DNA of 64,000 nucleotides, from assembly GCF_028712425.1 (NCBI RefSeq), contig NZ_JAQTQD010000006.1, positions 88,411 to 152,410 on the forward strand, read 5' to 3'. The position numbers and the translations under genes are program-made. The stretch comes from Methanoregula sp. GTDB taxonomy: Archaea; Halobacteriota; Methanomicrobia; Methanomicrobiales; Methanospirillaceae. The notes beneath the pieces are model-generated. The model was not told the origin of the DNA and made no database searches. It was given only the letters and a program-made list of their open reading frames with translations. Below, piece after piece: positions 7,502-16,352 of the stretch; position 1 is the first letter of the stretch; each line of letters opens with the position of its first letter.

Positions 7502-9232
7502 ATGTCTTCAGGAGAACTTATTGTCAAGGGCGGCTTTGTCATCGACCCGACCCGGAAGATCAACGGTGATGTCGGCGATATTGCCATCAAGGACGGCAAG
7601 ATTGTCGAGAAGGTCAGCTCCTCGGCCAAGGTAATCGATGCGAAGGGCAAGGTTGTCATGGCCGGCGGTGTCGATGTCCACTCCCACGTGGCAGGCCCCA
7701 AGGTCAATGCCGGCCGGCTGATGCGTCCCGAGGACAAGCTCCGGGCAGGTGTCTGCCGGAGCGGGATGGCACAGAAGAACGGTTTCCGCATGGAATCCGG
7801 TTTCTCGATCCCCTCGGTCTTCAGGACAGGGTACGAGTATGCCCGCATGGGATATTCGTTCGTCATGGAAGCGGCAATGCCCCCGCTCCTCGCCCCCCAT
7901 ACGCACGAGGAGATCCACGACACACCCATCATTGACGAGGCCGCACTGCCGGTCTTTGCCAACAACTGGTTTGTCATGGAATACCTCCGGCAGGGAGAGG
8001 TCGAGAACACGGCAGCCTACATTGCGTGGCTCCTCAAGGTGACAAAAGGCTATGGTGTCAAGCTCGTCAACCCCGGCGGCACGGCAGCATGGGCCTGGGG
8101 TCTCAACTGCTTAAGCATCAACGACCCGGTCCCGTACTTTGAGCTCACGCCGGCAGATATCATCAAGGGCCTGATCCAGGCAAACGAATATCTCGGGCTC
8201 CCGCACTCGATTCACATCCACCAGAACAATCTCGGCAACCCCGGAAACTATCCGGAGACCCTTGCGTCCCTCAAGCTCGCAGAGGGTGTCAAGGCCAAGA
8301 ACAAGTTCGGCCGTGAGACCGTCATGCACTCCACCCACCTCCAGTTCCACTCGTATGGCGGGGAGGGCTGGAAGGACTTCTGCTCCAAGTCCAGGGAAAT
8401 CATGGACTACATCAACAAGCAGAAGAACATCACCTTCGATCTCGGCTGCGTGACGCTTGATGAGACCACCACGATGACCGCTGACGGCCCGTTCGAGCAC
8501 CACCTCCACGGCCTCAACCACCTGAAGTGGACCAATGTGGATGTCGAACTGGAGACCGCCGCCGGCGTTGTCCCCTACATCTACGACAAGGATGTCCTGC
8601 CCAATGCAATCCAGTGGGCAACCGGTCTTGAACTTGCACTCTTTGCAAAGGACATGGACCGTGCCTTCATCACCACCGACCACCCGAACGCAGGGCCGTT
8701 CACAAGGTATCCCCGCGTCATCAAGTGGCTCATGAGCAAGAAGGCCCGCGAGGCAACCCTTGCCACCATGAAGAATACCGACAGGGTCATCAATGCAACC
8801 TACATCCACGGCATCGACCGCGAACTCAGCCTCTACGACATCGCCCAGATGACCCGGTCCGGCCCGGCAAAATGCCTTGGCCTTGCCAGGACCTACGGAG
8901 GTCTCGCACCCGGCATGAACGGCGACGTATCCGTCTTCGACCTCAACTACAAGGACATGCCCAAGGACGCCGAGAAGATCGAGGCGGCATTCCAGCGTGC
9001 AGCCTGCTTCATCAAGGACGGCGAAATTGTCGTCAAGGACGGCGAAGTCGTCAGCCACGGCCACAAGAAGACCGTCTGGGTCAAGGTCAAGATGCCCGAG
9101 AATCCGCAGGTCACCCGCGATGTCAGCCAGGCATTCCACCGGGGGACCTACACGGTCGACATCAGCAACTACCCGGTCCGCGAATACCTTGCACCGCACC
9201 AGTCGATCATCGATGTGAACGTGGAGGCCTGA
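7502..9232 (+). CDS. fwdA: Formylmethanofuran dehydrogenase subunit A (amidohydrolase-type)
   Basis: A 576-residue amidohydrolase-superfamily subunit that condenses formate, delivered through an internal tunnel from FwdB, with methanofuran. Metal-binding residues are visible: H60-x-H62 in VDVHSHVAGP, a Lys in the LLKVTKGYG segment (candidate carboxylated lysine), SIHIHQNN, HSTHLQFH and TTDHPNAGP, consistent with a dinuclear zinc site. ATG 7502 lies three bases after the fwdB stop; longer in-frame starts would run inside fwdB. The length is normal for the family. Confidence 0.93.
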   Translation: MSSGELIVKGGFVIDPTRKINGDVGDIAIKDGKIVEKVSSSAKVIDAKGKVVMAGGVDVHSHVAGPKVNAGRLMRPEDKLRAGVCRSGMAQKNGFRMESGFSIPSVFRTGYEYARMGYSFVMEAAMPPLLAPHTHEEIHDTPIIDEAALPVFANNWFVMEYLRQGEVENTAAYIAWLLKVTKGYGVKLVNPGGTAAWAWGLNCLSINDPVPYFELTPADIIKGLIQANEYLGLPHSIHIHQNNLGNPGNYPETLASLKLAEGVKAKNKFGRETVMHSTHLQFHSYGGEGWKDFCSKSREIMDYINKQKNITFDLGCVTLDETTTMTADGPFEHHLHGLNHLKWTNVDVELETAAGVVPYIYDKDVLPNAIQWATGLELALFAKDMDRAFITTDHPNAGPFTRYPRVIKWLMSKKAREATLATMKNTDRVINATYIHGIDRELSLYDIAQMTRSGPAKCLGLARTYGGLAPGMNGDVSVFDLNYKDMPKDAEKIEAAFQRAACFIKDGEIVVKDGEVVSHGHKKTVWVKVKMPENPQVTRDVSQAFHRGTYTVDISNYPVREYLAPHQSIIDVNVEA

Positions 9233-9242
9233 GGTCGATATC

Positions 9243-10049
9243 ATGGCAACCGTAACGTTAAAACCCACCAAGGTCCCCGAGCTCATATTCGAGGGCTACA
9301 GCATCACCCCCGACGCATTCGCAGGAAAGACCGCAGCGCAGATCGCAGCACTTCCGGGACACGAGGGCAAATTCGTCCTGAAACTCGGGGAGTTCTTTAC
9401 CGTCTCCGGCAACGGCGGCGAGACTGCCGCAGACACCGACATCGTGATTGACGGGGACTGCAGCCGTGTCAAGTATATCGGCTCCAAGATGACCGCAGGC
9501 TCGGTCACCGTGAACGGCAACGCCGATATGTATGTCGGCGGCTGGATGAAGGGCGGTAAGATCCACATCAAGGGAAATGTGGACTCTTTCTGCGGGATCC
9601 AGATGGAGGGCGGCGAACTCCTTGTTGACGGCGATGCCAAGAACCATGTCGGCTGCGCCTACCGTGGCGACTGGAGAGGGATGAAGGGCGGCACGATCCG
9701 GATCAAGGGCAGTGCCGGCAATGACATCGGCACCGCCATGCTCGGCGGGACCATCATCATCGAGAAGGATGTGTTCATCCACGTCTCCACCCATGCCGAA
9801 GGTGGCACGGTCATCATCAAGGGCGATGTCGAAGGCCGTGTTGGCGGCCAGATGGTCAAGGGCGACATGTACGTTCTCGGGAAGATCAAGTTCATGCTTC
9901 CCGGGTACAAGAAGATCGGCACGGTCGAGAAGGAAGTCGACGGCGCCAAGTATACCTTCGACCACTACATCGGAGACCTTGGCGAGCGCCACGGCAAGAG
10001 CAAAGGCCAGTACGTGTACGCGAACCTGTACCTGAAAGCGGCGGCATGA
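9243..10049 (+). CDS. fwdC: Formylmethanofuran dehydrogenase subunit C
   Basis: A 268-residue beta-helix subunit, related to the C-terminal domain of glutamate synthase, with repeated G-x-x-x-G-x-[ML]-x-x-G-x-[IL] turns between residues about 75 and 225 (for example MKGGKIHIKGN and AEGGTVIIKGD). In the enzyme it scaffolds FwdA and FwdB. It is the last gene of operon 1. The stop is followed by a perfect inverted repeat and T6 at 10081-10103, a good terminator. Confidence 0.92.
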   Translation: MATVTLKPTKVPELIFEGYSITPDAFAGKTAAQIAALPGHEGKFVLKLGEFFTVSGNGGETAADTDIVIDGDCSRVKYIGSKMTAGSVTVNGNADMYVGGWMKGGKIHIKGNVDSFCGIQMEGGELLVDGDAKNHVGCAYRGDWRGMKGGTIRIKGSAGNDIGTAMLGGTIIIEKDVFIHVSTHAEGGTVIIKGDVEGRVGGQMVKGDMYVLGKIKFMLPGYKKIGTVEKEVDGAKYTFDHYIGDLGERHGKSKGQYVYANLYLKAAA

Positions 10050-10080
10050 ACCCCCGTTTTCATCACATCACACAAATCCA

Positions 10081-10103
10081 TAGAGGATAATCCTCTATTT
10101 TTT
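10081..10103 (+). terminator. Hairpin plus T-run ending fwd operon 1
   Basis: TAGAGGAT and ATCCTCTA (10081-10097) are exact inverted arms around a single base, followed by six T (10098-10103). It lies 32 bases after the fwdC stop. Confidence 0.65.
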
Positions 10104-10105
10104 CT

Positions 10106-10222
10106 CCGACGGGTCATCAGACCAGGAGGACGAGAAGAACGCATCAGCGTTCTTCGAATTCCGACAGGTTCGAAGAACCAGGAGTAAGATAAAAACGCAT
10201 CAGGATTCTTCGAGGATCTGTT
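10106..10222 (-). repeat. Dispersed hairpin repeat, partial copies in reverse orientation
   Basis: 10106-10161, read on the minus strand, matches the hairpin core of the repeats near 26.9-27.3 kb and 58.3 kb: the GAAGAACGC/GCGTTCTTC stem (loop ATCA), then the CTCCTGGTCTGATGACC segment. A second, degraded copy seems to follow at about 10162-10222 (CCGAC...CCAGGAG...GATTCTTCG). There is no coding capacity. Confidence 0.7.
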
Positions 10223-10303
10223 GGACTCTCCCCTCTCCTCCGTAAGACAACATCCGAATTTTTGAATCCGAACAACAGAACCTCCATACAACGGTGAACC
10301 CCC

Positions 10304-11056
10304 ATGAACAAAGTTGGAAATGACTTCATCGAAGGAACCAGATGCCCGGACTATTCCACGGTAGACCTCGTCCTCCGTGTCCCGGAACCCCCCCACGAGC
10401 TCCCGGTCAAAAAAGGGCAGACAGTCATCAAACTTCCCCGGCCCAAACAGATCAAGCTCCCGGACATGCCGGTACGGAAAGCCATCGAGGGCTGGGAACC
10501 GGTCGGGTTCTTTCCCCGGTCTATGATAGACTTAAAGCAGCTCTCATACCTCCTGTGGTGTACGCAGGGGTACAAGAAGACCGTGGCAGGGACGATTGAG
10601 ATCCGCAATATCCCCTCGACCGGCTCGCGGAATCCGCTGGAGACCTATTTTGTCGCTGGGGAAGTGGACGGGCTGGAGACCGGGCTGTACCGGTACCTCC
10701 CGAAATCCCACAGCATTGTTGCCGAACGCATCGATTCAGGCCTCACCCTCGAAATGAGCACCGCAAGCCTGAACTTCAAGCTCACGACCCGGGCCGCGGT
10801 AACGTTCCTCTGGGTAGCAATCCCCTACCGGACGGTCTGGGCCGTGGGGAACCGGGGGTACCGGAGTGCATTGATCGAGGCCGGGCATGCCTGCCAGAAC
10901 CTTATCCTGGCTGCAGCAGGGCTGGAACTCCAGGTTGCACCCATTGATCTCTTCCACGATGACCTCGTAACAAAACTTGCCGGTCTCGACCCGGAGACCC
11001 AGTGGCCGGTCTACCTTGCTGCTGTCGGGCACAGCGAGCGGAACGTAGCACTGTGA
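10304..11056 (+). CDS. SagB-type nitroreductase-family protein
   Basis: A 250-residue flavoprotein of the nitroreductase/SagB-ThcOx group. The core has LKQLSYLLWCTQGY, PSTGSRNPLETYF (FMN contacts), GLYRYLPKSH and the C-terminal EAGHACQNLILAAAGLEL helix typical of SagB-type oxidoreductases. Stand-alone archaeal members have unknown substrates. GGTGA lies six bases before ATG 10304. The gene is flanked by the repeat remnant and the moeA-like gene. There is no membrane segment. Confidence 0.85.
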   Translation: MNKVGNDFIEGTRCPDYSTVDLVLRVPEPPHELPVKKGQTVIKLPRPKQIKLPDMPVRKAIEGWEPVGFFPRSMIDLKQLSYLLWCTQGYKKTVAGTIEIRNIPSTGSRNPLETYFVAGEVDGLETGLYRYLPKSHSIVAERIDSGLTLEMSTASLNFKLTTRAAVTFLWVAIPYRTVWAVGNRGYRSALIEAGHACQNLILAAAGLELQVAPIDLFHDDLVTKLAGLDPETQWPVYLAAVGHSERNVAL

Positions 11057-11144
11057 TGGGGCGGTTCTCTCTTTTTTCTCCGCTCTTCTCACCCCTCAAT
11101 CCAATTATGGGGCAAGTTCGACATTCTTTTACCATTACAAACGC

Positions 11145-11167
11145 ACAGTGTTAATGGAAATATTTTG
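11145..11167 (+). promoter_or_regulatory. Motif shared with the region upstream of position 189
   Basis: ACAGTGTTAATGGAAATATT (and onward to 11167) closely matches 122-144: ACAGTGTTAAT is identical, then xGAAAxATxTTG is kept. It sits about 60-80 bases before the moeA-like start, as the other copy sits about 45-65 bases before its gene. A shared operator or promoter element is likely. The downstream inverted arm seen at 146-153 is not preserved here. Confidence 0.4.
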
Positions 11168-11223
11168 ATGGGGGCAGCGATGGCGGGACCTGATCGGACA
11201 GGAAGTACGGGGTGCAGGCTGCA

Positions 11224-13140
11224 ATGGTGAAGCGTTACCTTGAGCTTCGTTCCCTTGCCGAGGCTCTCACCCTTCTGACTACCTCATTTCCTCCTCCCCG
11301 CAGGACAGAGAGAGTCCCGCTCATGCAGGCAGCCGGCAGAGTGGCGGCCGTCCCCATCTTTGCGAAGTACTCTGTTCCGGAAGTGAACATCTCCGCCATG
11401 GACGGGATTGCCGTCAGGAGCCGGGACACTGTTGGGGCCAGTGACTGGAATCCACTGACACTCGAACACTGCCGACGTGTGAATACCGGCAATATCATTC
11501 CGCCGGAATTTGATGCAGTCGTTATGATCGAGGACGTCTGGGAATCGGGAGACCGGTACCAGATCCGGAGGGCGGCCATACCCTGGCAGCATGTCCGTCC
11601 GGCAGGGGAAGACATCAAGGAGAACAAGCTTGTCATTCCCCGTGGACACCTGATCCGGCCATTCGATATCGGTGCTCTCGCTACCTACGGATTTTCTTCC
11701 ATTGAAGTCCTTGCCGTCAATGTTGGTATCATCCCTACCGGCAGCGAACTTGTCCCCCTTGGCGTCCATCCCGGCCCGGGCCAGGTTGTTGAGAGCAACA
11801 CGGTCATGGCACAGGTCTTCCTTTCGCAGACCGGGGCCCGGTGCACCCGCCTTCCCATTGTCCCTGACGACCCCGACCTTATCCGGGAAGCCCTGCGGAA
11901 GGCTGTGCAGGAGAACGATCTCGTGGTAATATCCGCCGGGTCCTCGGCCGGCACCCGCGATTTTACCGAGAGTGTGATCTGCTCTCTTGGGGAACTCATC
12001 TTCCATGGCGTGGCAGTGAAACCTGGTAAACCGGTTATGCTGGGGAAAATTGAAGGAAAGCCGGTCCTTGGCCTTCCCGGGTATCCTCTTGCGGCCCAGA
12101 CCGTGCTCCGGGAGTTTGCCGCCCCGCTGCTGAAATCATGGGGTTTTGCCCCGGCACCGAAGTACCCGGTCACGGCGAAACTGGCCCAGCCCCTCACGTC
12201 AGACCCGGGCTTCGATGAATTTGTCCCGCTCTTTGTCGGCCGTATCGGGAAAACCCTGTACGGGATGCCCCACGGGAAAGGGGCGGGAGTCCAGATGGCA
12301 ACCGTCAAGGCAAACGGGTATACCCATATCCCAGCCCCGGTCGAGGGGTACGAGGCAGGGACCGAACACGAGGTGTTCCTCACAACGGATCCCGGTAGCA
12401 TCGAACGGACATTTTTCTTCACCGGCACGCTGGACCCGGCACTTGAAGAACTTGCAAACCTTGCCCACGACAAAGGGCTTTTCATTCATGCAACAAATCC
12501 CGGCAACACTGCCGGGTTCCTTGCGCTGGGCAGTAATACCTGCCATGCTGCACCCCTTGTCCTCCCGGCCCAACCCCTGTCGAACGGCTATCCCTCCCTG
12601 CTGAAATCGCTCGCGATCGAGGACCTGATCTTTATCCACATTGCCGGGATCGACATGGGCATTGCTTCACGGGACGGCCTGGGTATCGCAGACCTCTCCC
12701 ATGCCCGGTTCATCAATACCCGGCGGGATACTCCTTCACGCACAGTTCTCGACAACCTGCTTGCAACCGAAGGAATCGATCCGTCAAAGGTGAACGGGTA
12801 CCGTCAGGAGGTTCATGGTCCGCCAGCCGTTGCAGCCGCGATCAGGAATGGTTTTGCCGACGCCGGGATCTGCACTTCAGGTATTGCCAGCGCCAGCGGG
12901 CTCCGGTTCGTTCCGGTTGCCCGCGAGGATTACGAACTTGCCATACGGCGGGAGATCTTTTCAGATCCCCGAATCGCGTTGCTCCTTGACCTTATTCGTT
13001 CTCCTGCCTACCGTACGATCCTGAAAAAGAGCGGCGGGTATACCATTAGCCGGACCGGCATGGTGCGTTGCCTCTCATCCGATCTGACGCTGACAGAAGG
13101 TCCTGCCCCGGCGGTTCTTCCGCACCTGCAACAGATCTGA
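11224..13140 (+). CDS. MoeA-like molybdopterin biosynthesis protein fused to a substrate-binding-like domain
   Basis: A 638-residue protein. Residues about 1-400 are a MoeA: the N-terminal region includes VPEVNISAMDGIAVRS, the MoCF domain has IPTGSELV and ISAGSSAGTRDFTE, and a C-terminal MoeA barrel follows. MoeA inserts Mo or W into molybdopterin. Residues about 405-635 resemble the periplasmic-binding-like domain found at the end of several archaeal MoeA proteins (FLALGSNTCHAAP, FADAGICTSGIASASGL), perhaps a ligand sensor. ATG 11224 is used; GTG 11212 is an alternative. The neighbouring fwd operons need this cofactor. Confidence 0.9.
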   Translation: MVKRYLELRSLAEALTLLTTSFPPPRRTERVPLMQAAGRVAAVPIFAKYSVPEVNISAMDGIAVRSRDTVGASDWNPLTLEHCRRVNTGNIIPPEFDAVVMIEDVWESGDRYQIRRAAIPWQHVRPAGEDIKENKLVIPRGHLIRPFDIGALATYGFSSIEVLAVNVGIIPTGSELVPLGVHPGPGQVVESNTVMAQVFLSQTGARCTRLPIVPDDPDLIREALRKAVQENDLVVISAGSSAGTRDFTESVICSLGELIFHGVAVKPGKPVMLGKIEGKPVLGLPGYPLAAQTVLREFAAPLLKSWGFAPAPKYPVTAKLAQPLTSDPGFDEFVPLFVGRIGKTLYGMPHGKGAGVQMATVKANGYTHIPAPVEGYEAGTEHEVFLTTDPGSIERTFFFTGTLDPALEELANLAHDKGLFIHATNPGNTAGFLALGSNTCHAAPLVLPAQPLSNGYPSLLKSLAIEDLIFIHIAGIDMGIASRDGLGIADLSHARFINTRRDTPSRTVLDNLLATEGIDPSKVNGYRQEVHGPPAVAAAIRNGFADAGICTSGIASASGLRFVPVAREDYELAIRREIFSDPRIALLLDLIRSPAYRTILKKSGGYTISRTGMVRCLSSDLTLTEGPAPAVLPHLQQI

Positions 13141-13150
13141 AAAAGAAAAA

Positions 13151-13570
13151 TTATGCCGGAATCTTAGCCGGTGCGTTCTCCGTCTTTCGGACGGGTTTTT
13201 TCACCCAGATGAGGTCTTTCCCTTCGAAGGCAAACGACCTCATGGTATAGATCCTGATTCCGGCAGGAACAGCTGAGGTATCGGCATTGGCCGGGACCAT
13301 GACGGCAGAGGCAACCCGGGTGGGAGTCCCGTCCATGCTCCGCTTTGTGGCAGTGAGCTCTTCCGGAAGAGGAACAGGAACAGATCTGGTAAACGTGACC
13401 AGCACCTTTACAGACTCCCGGTGCCCGTCGTTGAGCCGTTCAAGGATAACGAGTGAATCATACCCGCTCCCGTCCGGTTTTTCCGTATACTTCCAGCCAT
13501 CATAGCTGGAAAACAGGCTCTTGATCTCCTTTGCTACAAAATCATGCATGATGTCTGAGCTGAAACCCAT
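13151..13570 (-). CDS. Paralogous family of unknown function, copy 1
   Basis: A 139-residue soluble protein of a family present three times in this window (also 25508-25954 and the broken copy near 28.2 kb). Shared features are an acidic/aromatic N-terminus (IMHDFVAKEIKSLFSSYDGW), a central beta region, a VPA..I.....R/QAFAFE segment and a C-terminal DLIWVKK. ATG 13570 is chosen to match the sister proteins; a longer frame exists upstream. No catalytic motif is visible. It converges with moeA, ten bases apart. Confidence 0.7.
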   Translation of the reverse strand: MGFSSDIMHDFVAKEIKSLFSSYDGWKYTEKPDGSGYDSLVILERLNDGHRESVKVLVTFTRSVPVPLPEELTATKRSMDGTPTRVASAVMVPANADTSAVPAGIRIYTMRSFAFEGKDLIWVKKPVRKTENAPAKIPA

Positions 13571-13899
13571 AGTACTTCCTAGATTAACACCATCCTGATA
13601 AAAATACAACTGGTTAATTATTTTCAGCTGTCTAATCGCCTGAAACAGATTTGGTTGATTTATCGATGACCCCATAATCCCCCTGTGCAGAAAGAGACCG
13701 GTTCCCTATGGGGATCAAATGAAAAACATTTACAAAACTGTTTTATCAATATAAAATCCACAAAGTGTGTCCGAAAAGAACGGGACACCCGTTACCTGCT
13801 ATCCTGCCACGATAGAAGGTCTGGGATACTCCTCAGATCCCGCAGGCAGCCACCCAGGTATGACACACACACTTGGCTGCCTCTTGCGGGATCATATCC
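13571..13899. other. Intergenic stretch with one strong inverted repeat
   Basis: No gene was found between the unknown-family gene and the kinase-like gene. The left part is A/T rich and may hold the promoter of the minus-strand gene ending at 13151. The right part holds the hairpin at 13836-13893. Confidence 0.5.
13836..13893. other. Long near-perfect inverted repeat 3' of the molybdenum-storage-like gene
   Basis: GATCCCGCA (13836-13844) pairs with TGCGGGATC (13885-13893), and GGCAGCCA (13845-13852) with TGGCTGCC (13874-13881). That gives 17 pairs with a three-base bulge and a 21-base loop containing ACACACAC. It starts six bases after the stop of the minus-strand gene at 13900. No T-run follows on the minus strand, so it is not an obvious terminator; an RNA stability element or small RNA is possible. 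Confidence 0.6.
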
Positions 13900-14709
13900 T
13901 TATTCTGCCCGGATGATGGTGCCGATCTTCTTTCCGGCAATCGCTTTCTCGATATTCCCCCGTGTGTGGCAGTTGATGATGCGGACTTCGCGGATATGGA
14001 TCGCTTCTTTGAGGAGTTCGACTACCATCGGTTCAAGCACCATGTCAGGCAGGTTCATATCAAGGAGCTCCTGCGCAGTGATCTCGCAGATGATCTCCGC
14101 ATCGGGATTCTTCCGCGGGTCCTCGGTGTAAAGACCGTCCACGTTTTTCCCGATAATGCAGTTCTTCGCTCCCAGCACTTCGGCAATGAGGAATGCGCCG
14201 GTGTCGGTCCGGTGGGGTGGGATCATATCGGTCCGGGACGGGTGCTCGTAGAGCCCGTACGGGGGAGTGCCATGCGTTACCGGGAGGATCCCGAGTTTCA
14301 AAAGCATCGGGAGTTCGAGAAGATCACCGGTATGAATCCGTGTACCGTTATATTTTGAGAGCAGAATCGAGACCATGATGGCGTTCTGCTCGGAGATCTT
14401 TGCCGAAAGCTCGGCAAGGACACCGGTTGGCATTCCGAGATCCATGCCGATGTCCATAATATGGCGCACCCTGCCGCCGCAACCCGTGACAACCAGCAGC
14501 TGGTGTTTCTTCGAGAGCCGGCCGATCTCTTCGCAGAGCGGGTGCATCACCTCGCGGCCGTAATCGATCGCACCATGTCCCCCTATCTTGATCACGTTGA
14601 TATCGGGTGCGATACGGATCTGTTCGCTCATGGACCGTTTCCGTTTCATTCCTTTCCGGACCAGAGTCTCGCCCTGCAGTCCGCTCGATAGCTCGAACCG
14701 TTTTTTCAT
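13900..14709 (-). CDS. Molybdenum-storage-protein-like amino acid kinase family protein
   Basis: A 269-residue protein of the amino acid kinase/UMP kinase fold, closest in pattern to the molybdenum storage protein subunits: PDINVIKIGGHGAIDYGR, then VVTGCGGRVRHI, then LGMPTGVLAELSAKISEQNA. Residues of the nucleotide site (KIGG, GKNVDGLYTEDPRKNPDA) are kept. MoSto proteins store polyoxomolybdate or tungstate in an ATP-dependent way. Archaeal homologues are uncharacterised, so metal storage is inference, supported by the Mo/W enzymes nearby. Starts at Met 21 or Met 27 would also be plausible. Confidence 0.75.
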   Translation of the reverse strand: MKKRFELSSGLQGETLVRKGMKRKRSMSEQIRIAPDINVIKIGGHGAIDYGREVMHPLCEEIGRLSKKHQLLVVTGCGGRVRHIMDIGMDLGMPTGVLAELSAKISEQNAIMVSILLSKYNGTRIHTGDLLELPMLLKLGILPVTHGTPPYGLYEHPSRTDMIPPHRTDTGAFLIAEVLGAKNCIIGKNVDGLYTEDPRKNPDAEIICEITAQELLDMNLPDMVLEPMVVELLKEAIHIREVRIINCHTRGNIEKAIAGKKIGTIIRAE

Positions 14710-14839
14710 GACGACACACTATTGCCAGTACCGTGATGGAAAGGTATAAGTCCTTTTAAACCAGTTGGTATATCAGAGTTAAATCCGGTCATCTCCTCAT
14801 CACTGGGAGAACGTGCCGGGGTTTGGCAGGAGGTACATC

Positions 14840-15043
14840 ATGAAAATCTATGTCCGTGAGCGCCAGAAAGTAGGCGAGGGCGTCGAATCCCCCAAGTACC
14901 GGATCGTTGCGGTAACCGGTGGCGAGATCCAGATTGCGGCAACCCATTTCCGGAAGTTCGAGATCGAGCAGATCGCAAAGGACGTCAAGGCAGAAATTGT
15001 CTATATGAAGCCTGTTGACGAAGAGCACAAGAAGAAGAAATAA
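14840..15043 (+). CDS. Small conserved hypothetical protein
   Basis: A 67-residue basic protein starting MKIYVRERQKVGEG, with a KYRIVAVTGGEIQIAATHFRK beta segment and a Lys-rich tail (HKKKK). It is divergent from the molybdenum-storage-like gene across a short promoter region. The ATG at 14840 is preceded by AGGAGGT, an unusually good ribosome site. No known motif was found; the fold could be a small OB or SH3-like barrel. Confidence 0.7.
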   Translation: MKIYVRERQKVGEGVESPKYRIVAVTGGEIQIAATHFRKFEIEQIAKDVKAEIVYMKPVDEEHKKKK

Positions 15044-15188
15044 TCCTGTTTTTCAATACGGCTTACCAATCCGGCAGATACGGTAATGCCATTATTTTTA
15101 GTTTTACACAGCTGTTGCTGATAGTTTTCCCGAACAGTCACGATACGTGTCAAAAGAACCATGAGGGACAACCTCCCACACTACAGCA

Positions 15189-16352
15189 ATGGGAAACGAC
15201 CCGGGCGATCCCCCGCTCATCTACCTCAACAATGCAGCAACCACGTGGCCGAAACCACCGGAGGTACTGGATGAGGTTGCCCGGTGCCTGAAGTCACCGT
15301 TCTTCGAGGCCGGTCGTTCAACTGCCGGTTCTGCGATCGATTACCCGTCCGAGGCACAGGAAGCTCTGGCCAGGTTCTTCCATGCGGAAAACCCGGACCA
15401 TTTCATCTTCACGCAGAATGCCACGGACTCCCTCAACCTGCTCATCCACGGGTTTGTAAAGAGCCAGAAAGCACCCTTTCACACCATCACGACCGACCTG
15501 GAGCACAATTCCGTCCTCCGCCCGCTGAACACTCTGGCCGGAGAGGAGAGGCTCTCGCTCACGACCGTGCCCTCGGATGACGGGTATGTCCTGCTTCGGG
15601 AAGTTAAAAAAGCAGTCCGCCCGGATACCCGCCTTATGGTGATGACGCATGGAAGCAATGTGCTCGGAACCCTGCAGGATGTGCAGGCAGTGGCCGATTA
15701 TTGTGCGGACAGCGACATTTTCCTGATTATTGACGGGGCCCAGACTGCGGGGCAGGTCCCGATCAACCTGTCCTCAATCTCCGGTGGGGCATTTGTCTTC
15801 ACGGGCCATAAGGCACTCTTCGGTATTCCTGGTATCGGCGGCTTTTATGTCGATGATCCGGAGGCAGTCGTTCCCCTGCGACAGGGCGGGACCGGCACAG
15901 ACTCGCGTTCTCTCGCCCAGCCGAAGGAGATGCCGCAGAAGTTCGAGACCGGCACGCACAATTATCCCGGGATAGCCTCGCTCCTTGCCGGCACCCGGTT
16001 CATCGAGCGCGAAGGACAGGACAGGATCACGAAGAAGGGCAGGGACCTTGCCACGCTCTTCATCCGGGAGATAGCAAACGATCCAAACATTATTCTCTAT
16101 ACTCCCACTCCTGACCTCCCGGTTGTCTCCTTCAATATCAGGAGCCTCGACAATGATGAGGCCGGGTATATCCTCGCAAAGGCGTACAACATTATCTGCC
16201 GGACCGGCCTCCACTGCGCCCCGCTCGTGCACGACCGGATCGATGGGGGAAAAGGGTGCATCCGCGTCAGCTTCTCGTACCTCAACACACCGGATGAGTG
16301 CAGGGTTGCCGGAGAGGCCGTGCGGGAGGTGGCAAAGGGTGCGAATCGTTAA
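15189..16352 (+). CDS. Cysteine desulfurase-like aminotransferase class V
   Basis: A 387-residue PLP enzyme of the NifS/SufS group. YLNNAATTWPKP is the family N-terminus, IDGAQTAGQ the Asp/Gln PLP contacts, FTGHKALFG holds the Schiff-base Lys near 207, and GLHCAP near 342 holds the loop cysteine that takes the sulfane sulfur. It would make persulfide for iron-sulfur clusters, molybdopterin or the Tus-like relay nearby. The next small gene overlaps its 3' end. Confidence 0.88.
   Translation: MGNDPGDPPLIYLNNAATTWPKPPEVLDEVARCLKSPFFEAGRSTAGSAIDYPSEAQEALARFFHAENPDHFIFTQNATDSLNLLIHGFVKSQKAPFHTITTDLEHNSVLRPLNTLAGEERLSLTTVPSDDGYVLLREVKKAVRPDTRLMVMTHGSNVLGTLQDVQAVADYCADSDIFLIIDGAQTAGQVPINLSSISGGAFVFTGHKALFGIPGIGGFYVDDPEAVVPLRQGGTGTDSRSLAQPKEMPQKFETGTHNYPGIASLLAGTRFIEREGQDRITKKGRDLATLFIREIANDPNIILYTPTPDLPVVSFNIRSLDNDEAGYILAKAYNIICRTGLHCAPLVHDRIDGGKGCIRVSFSYLNTPDECRVAGEAVREVAKGANR

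Noticed and set aside
8111..9286. A 391-codon frame antisense to fwdA
   Set aside because: Same shadow effect; no recognisable domain and no ribosome site.
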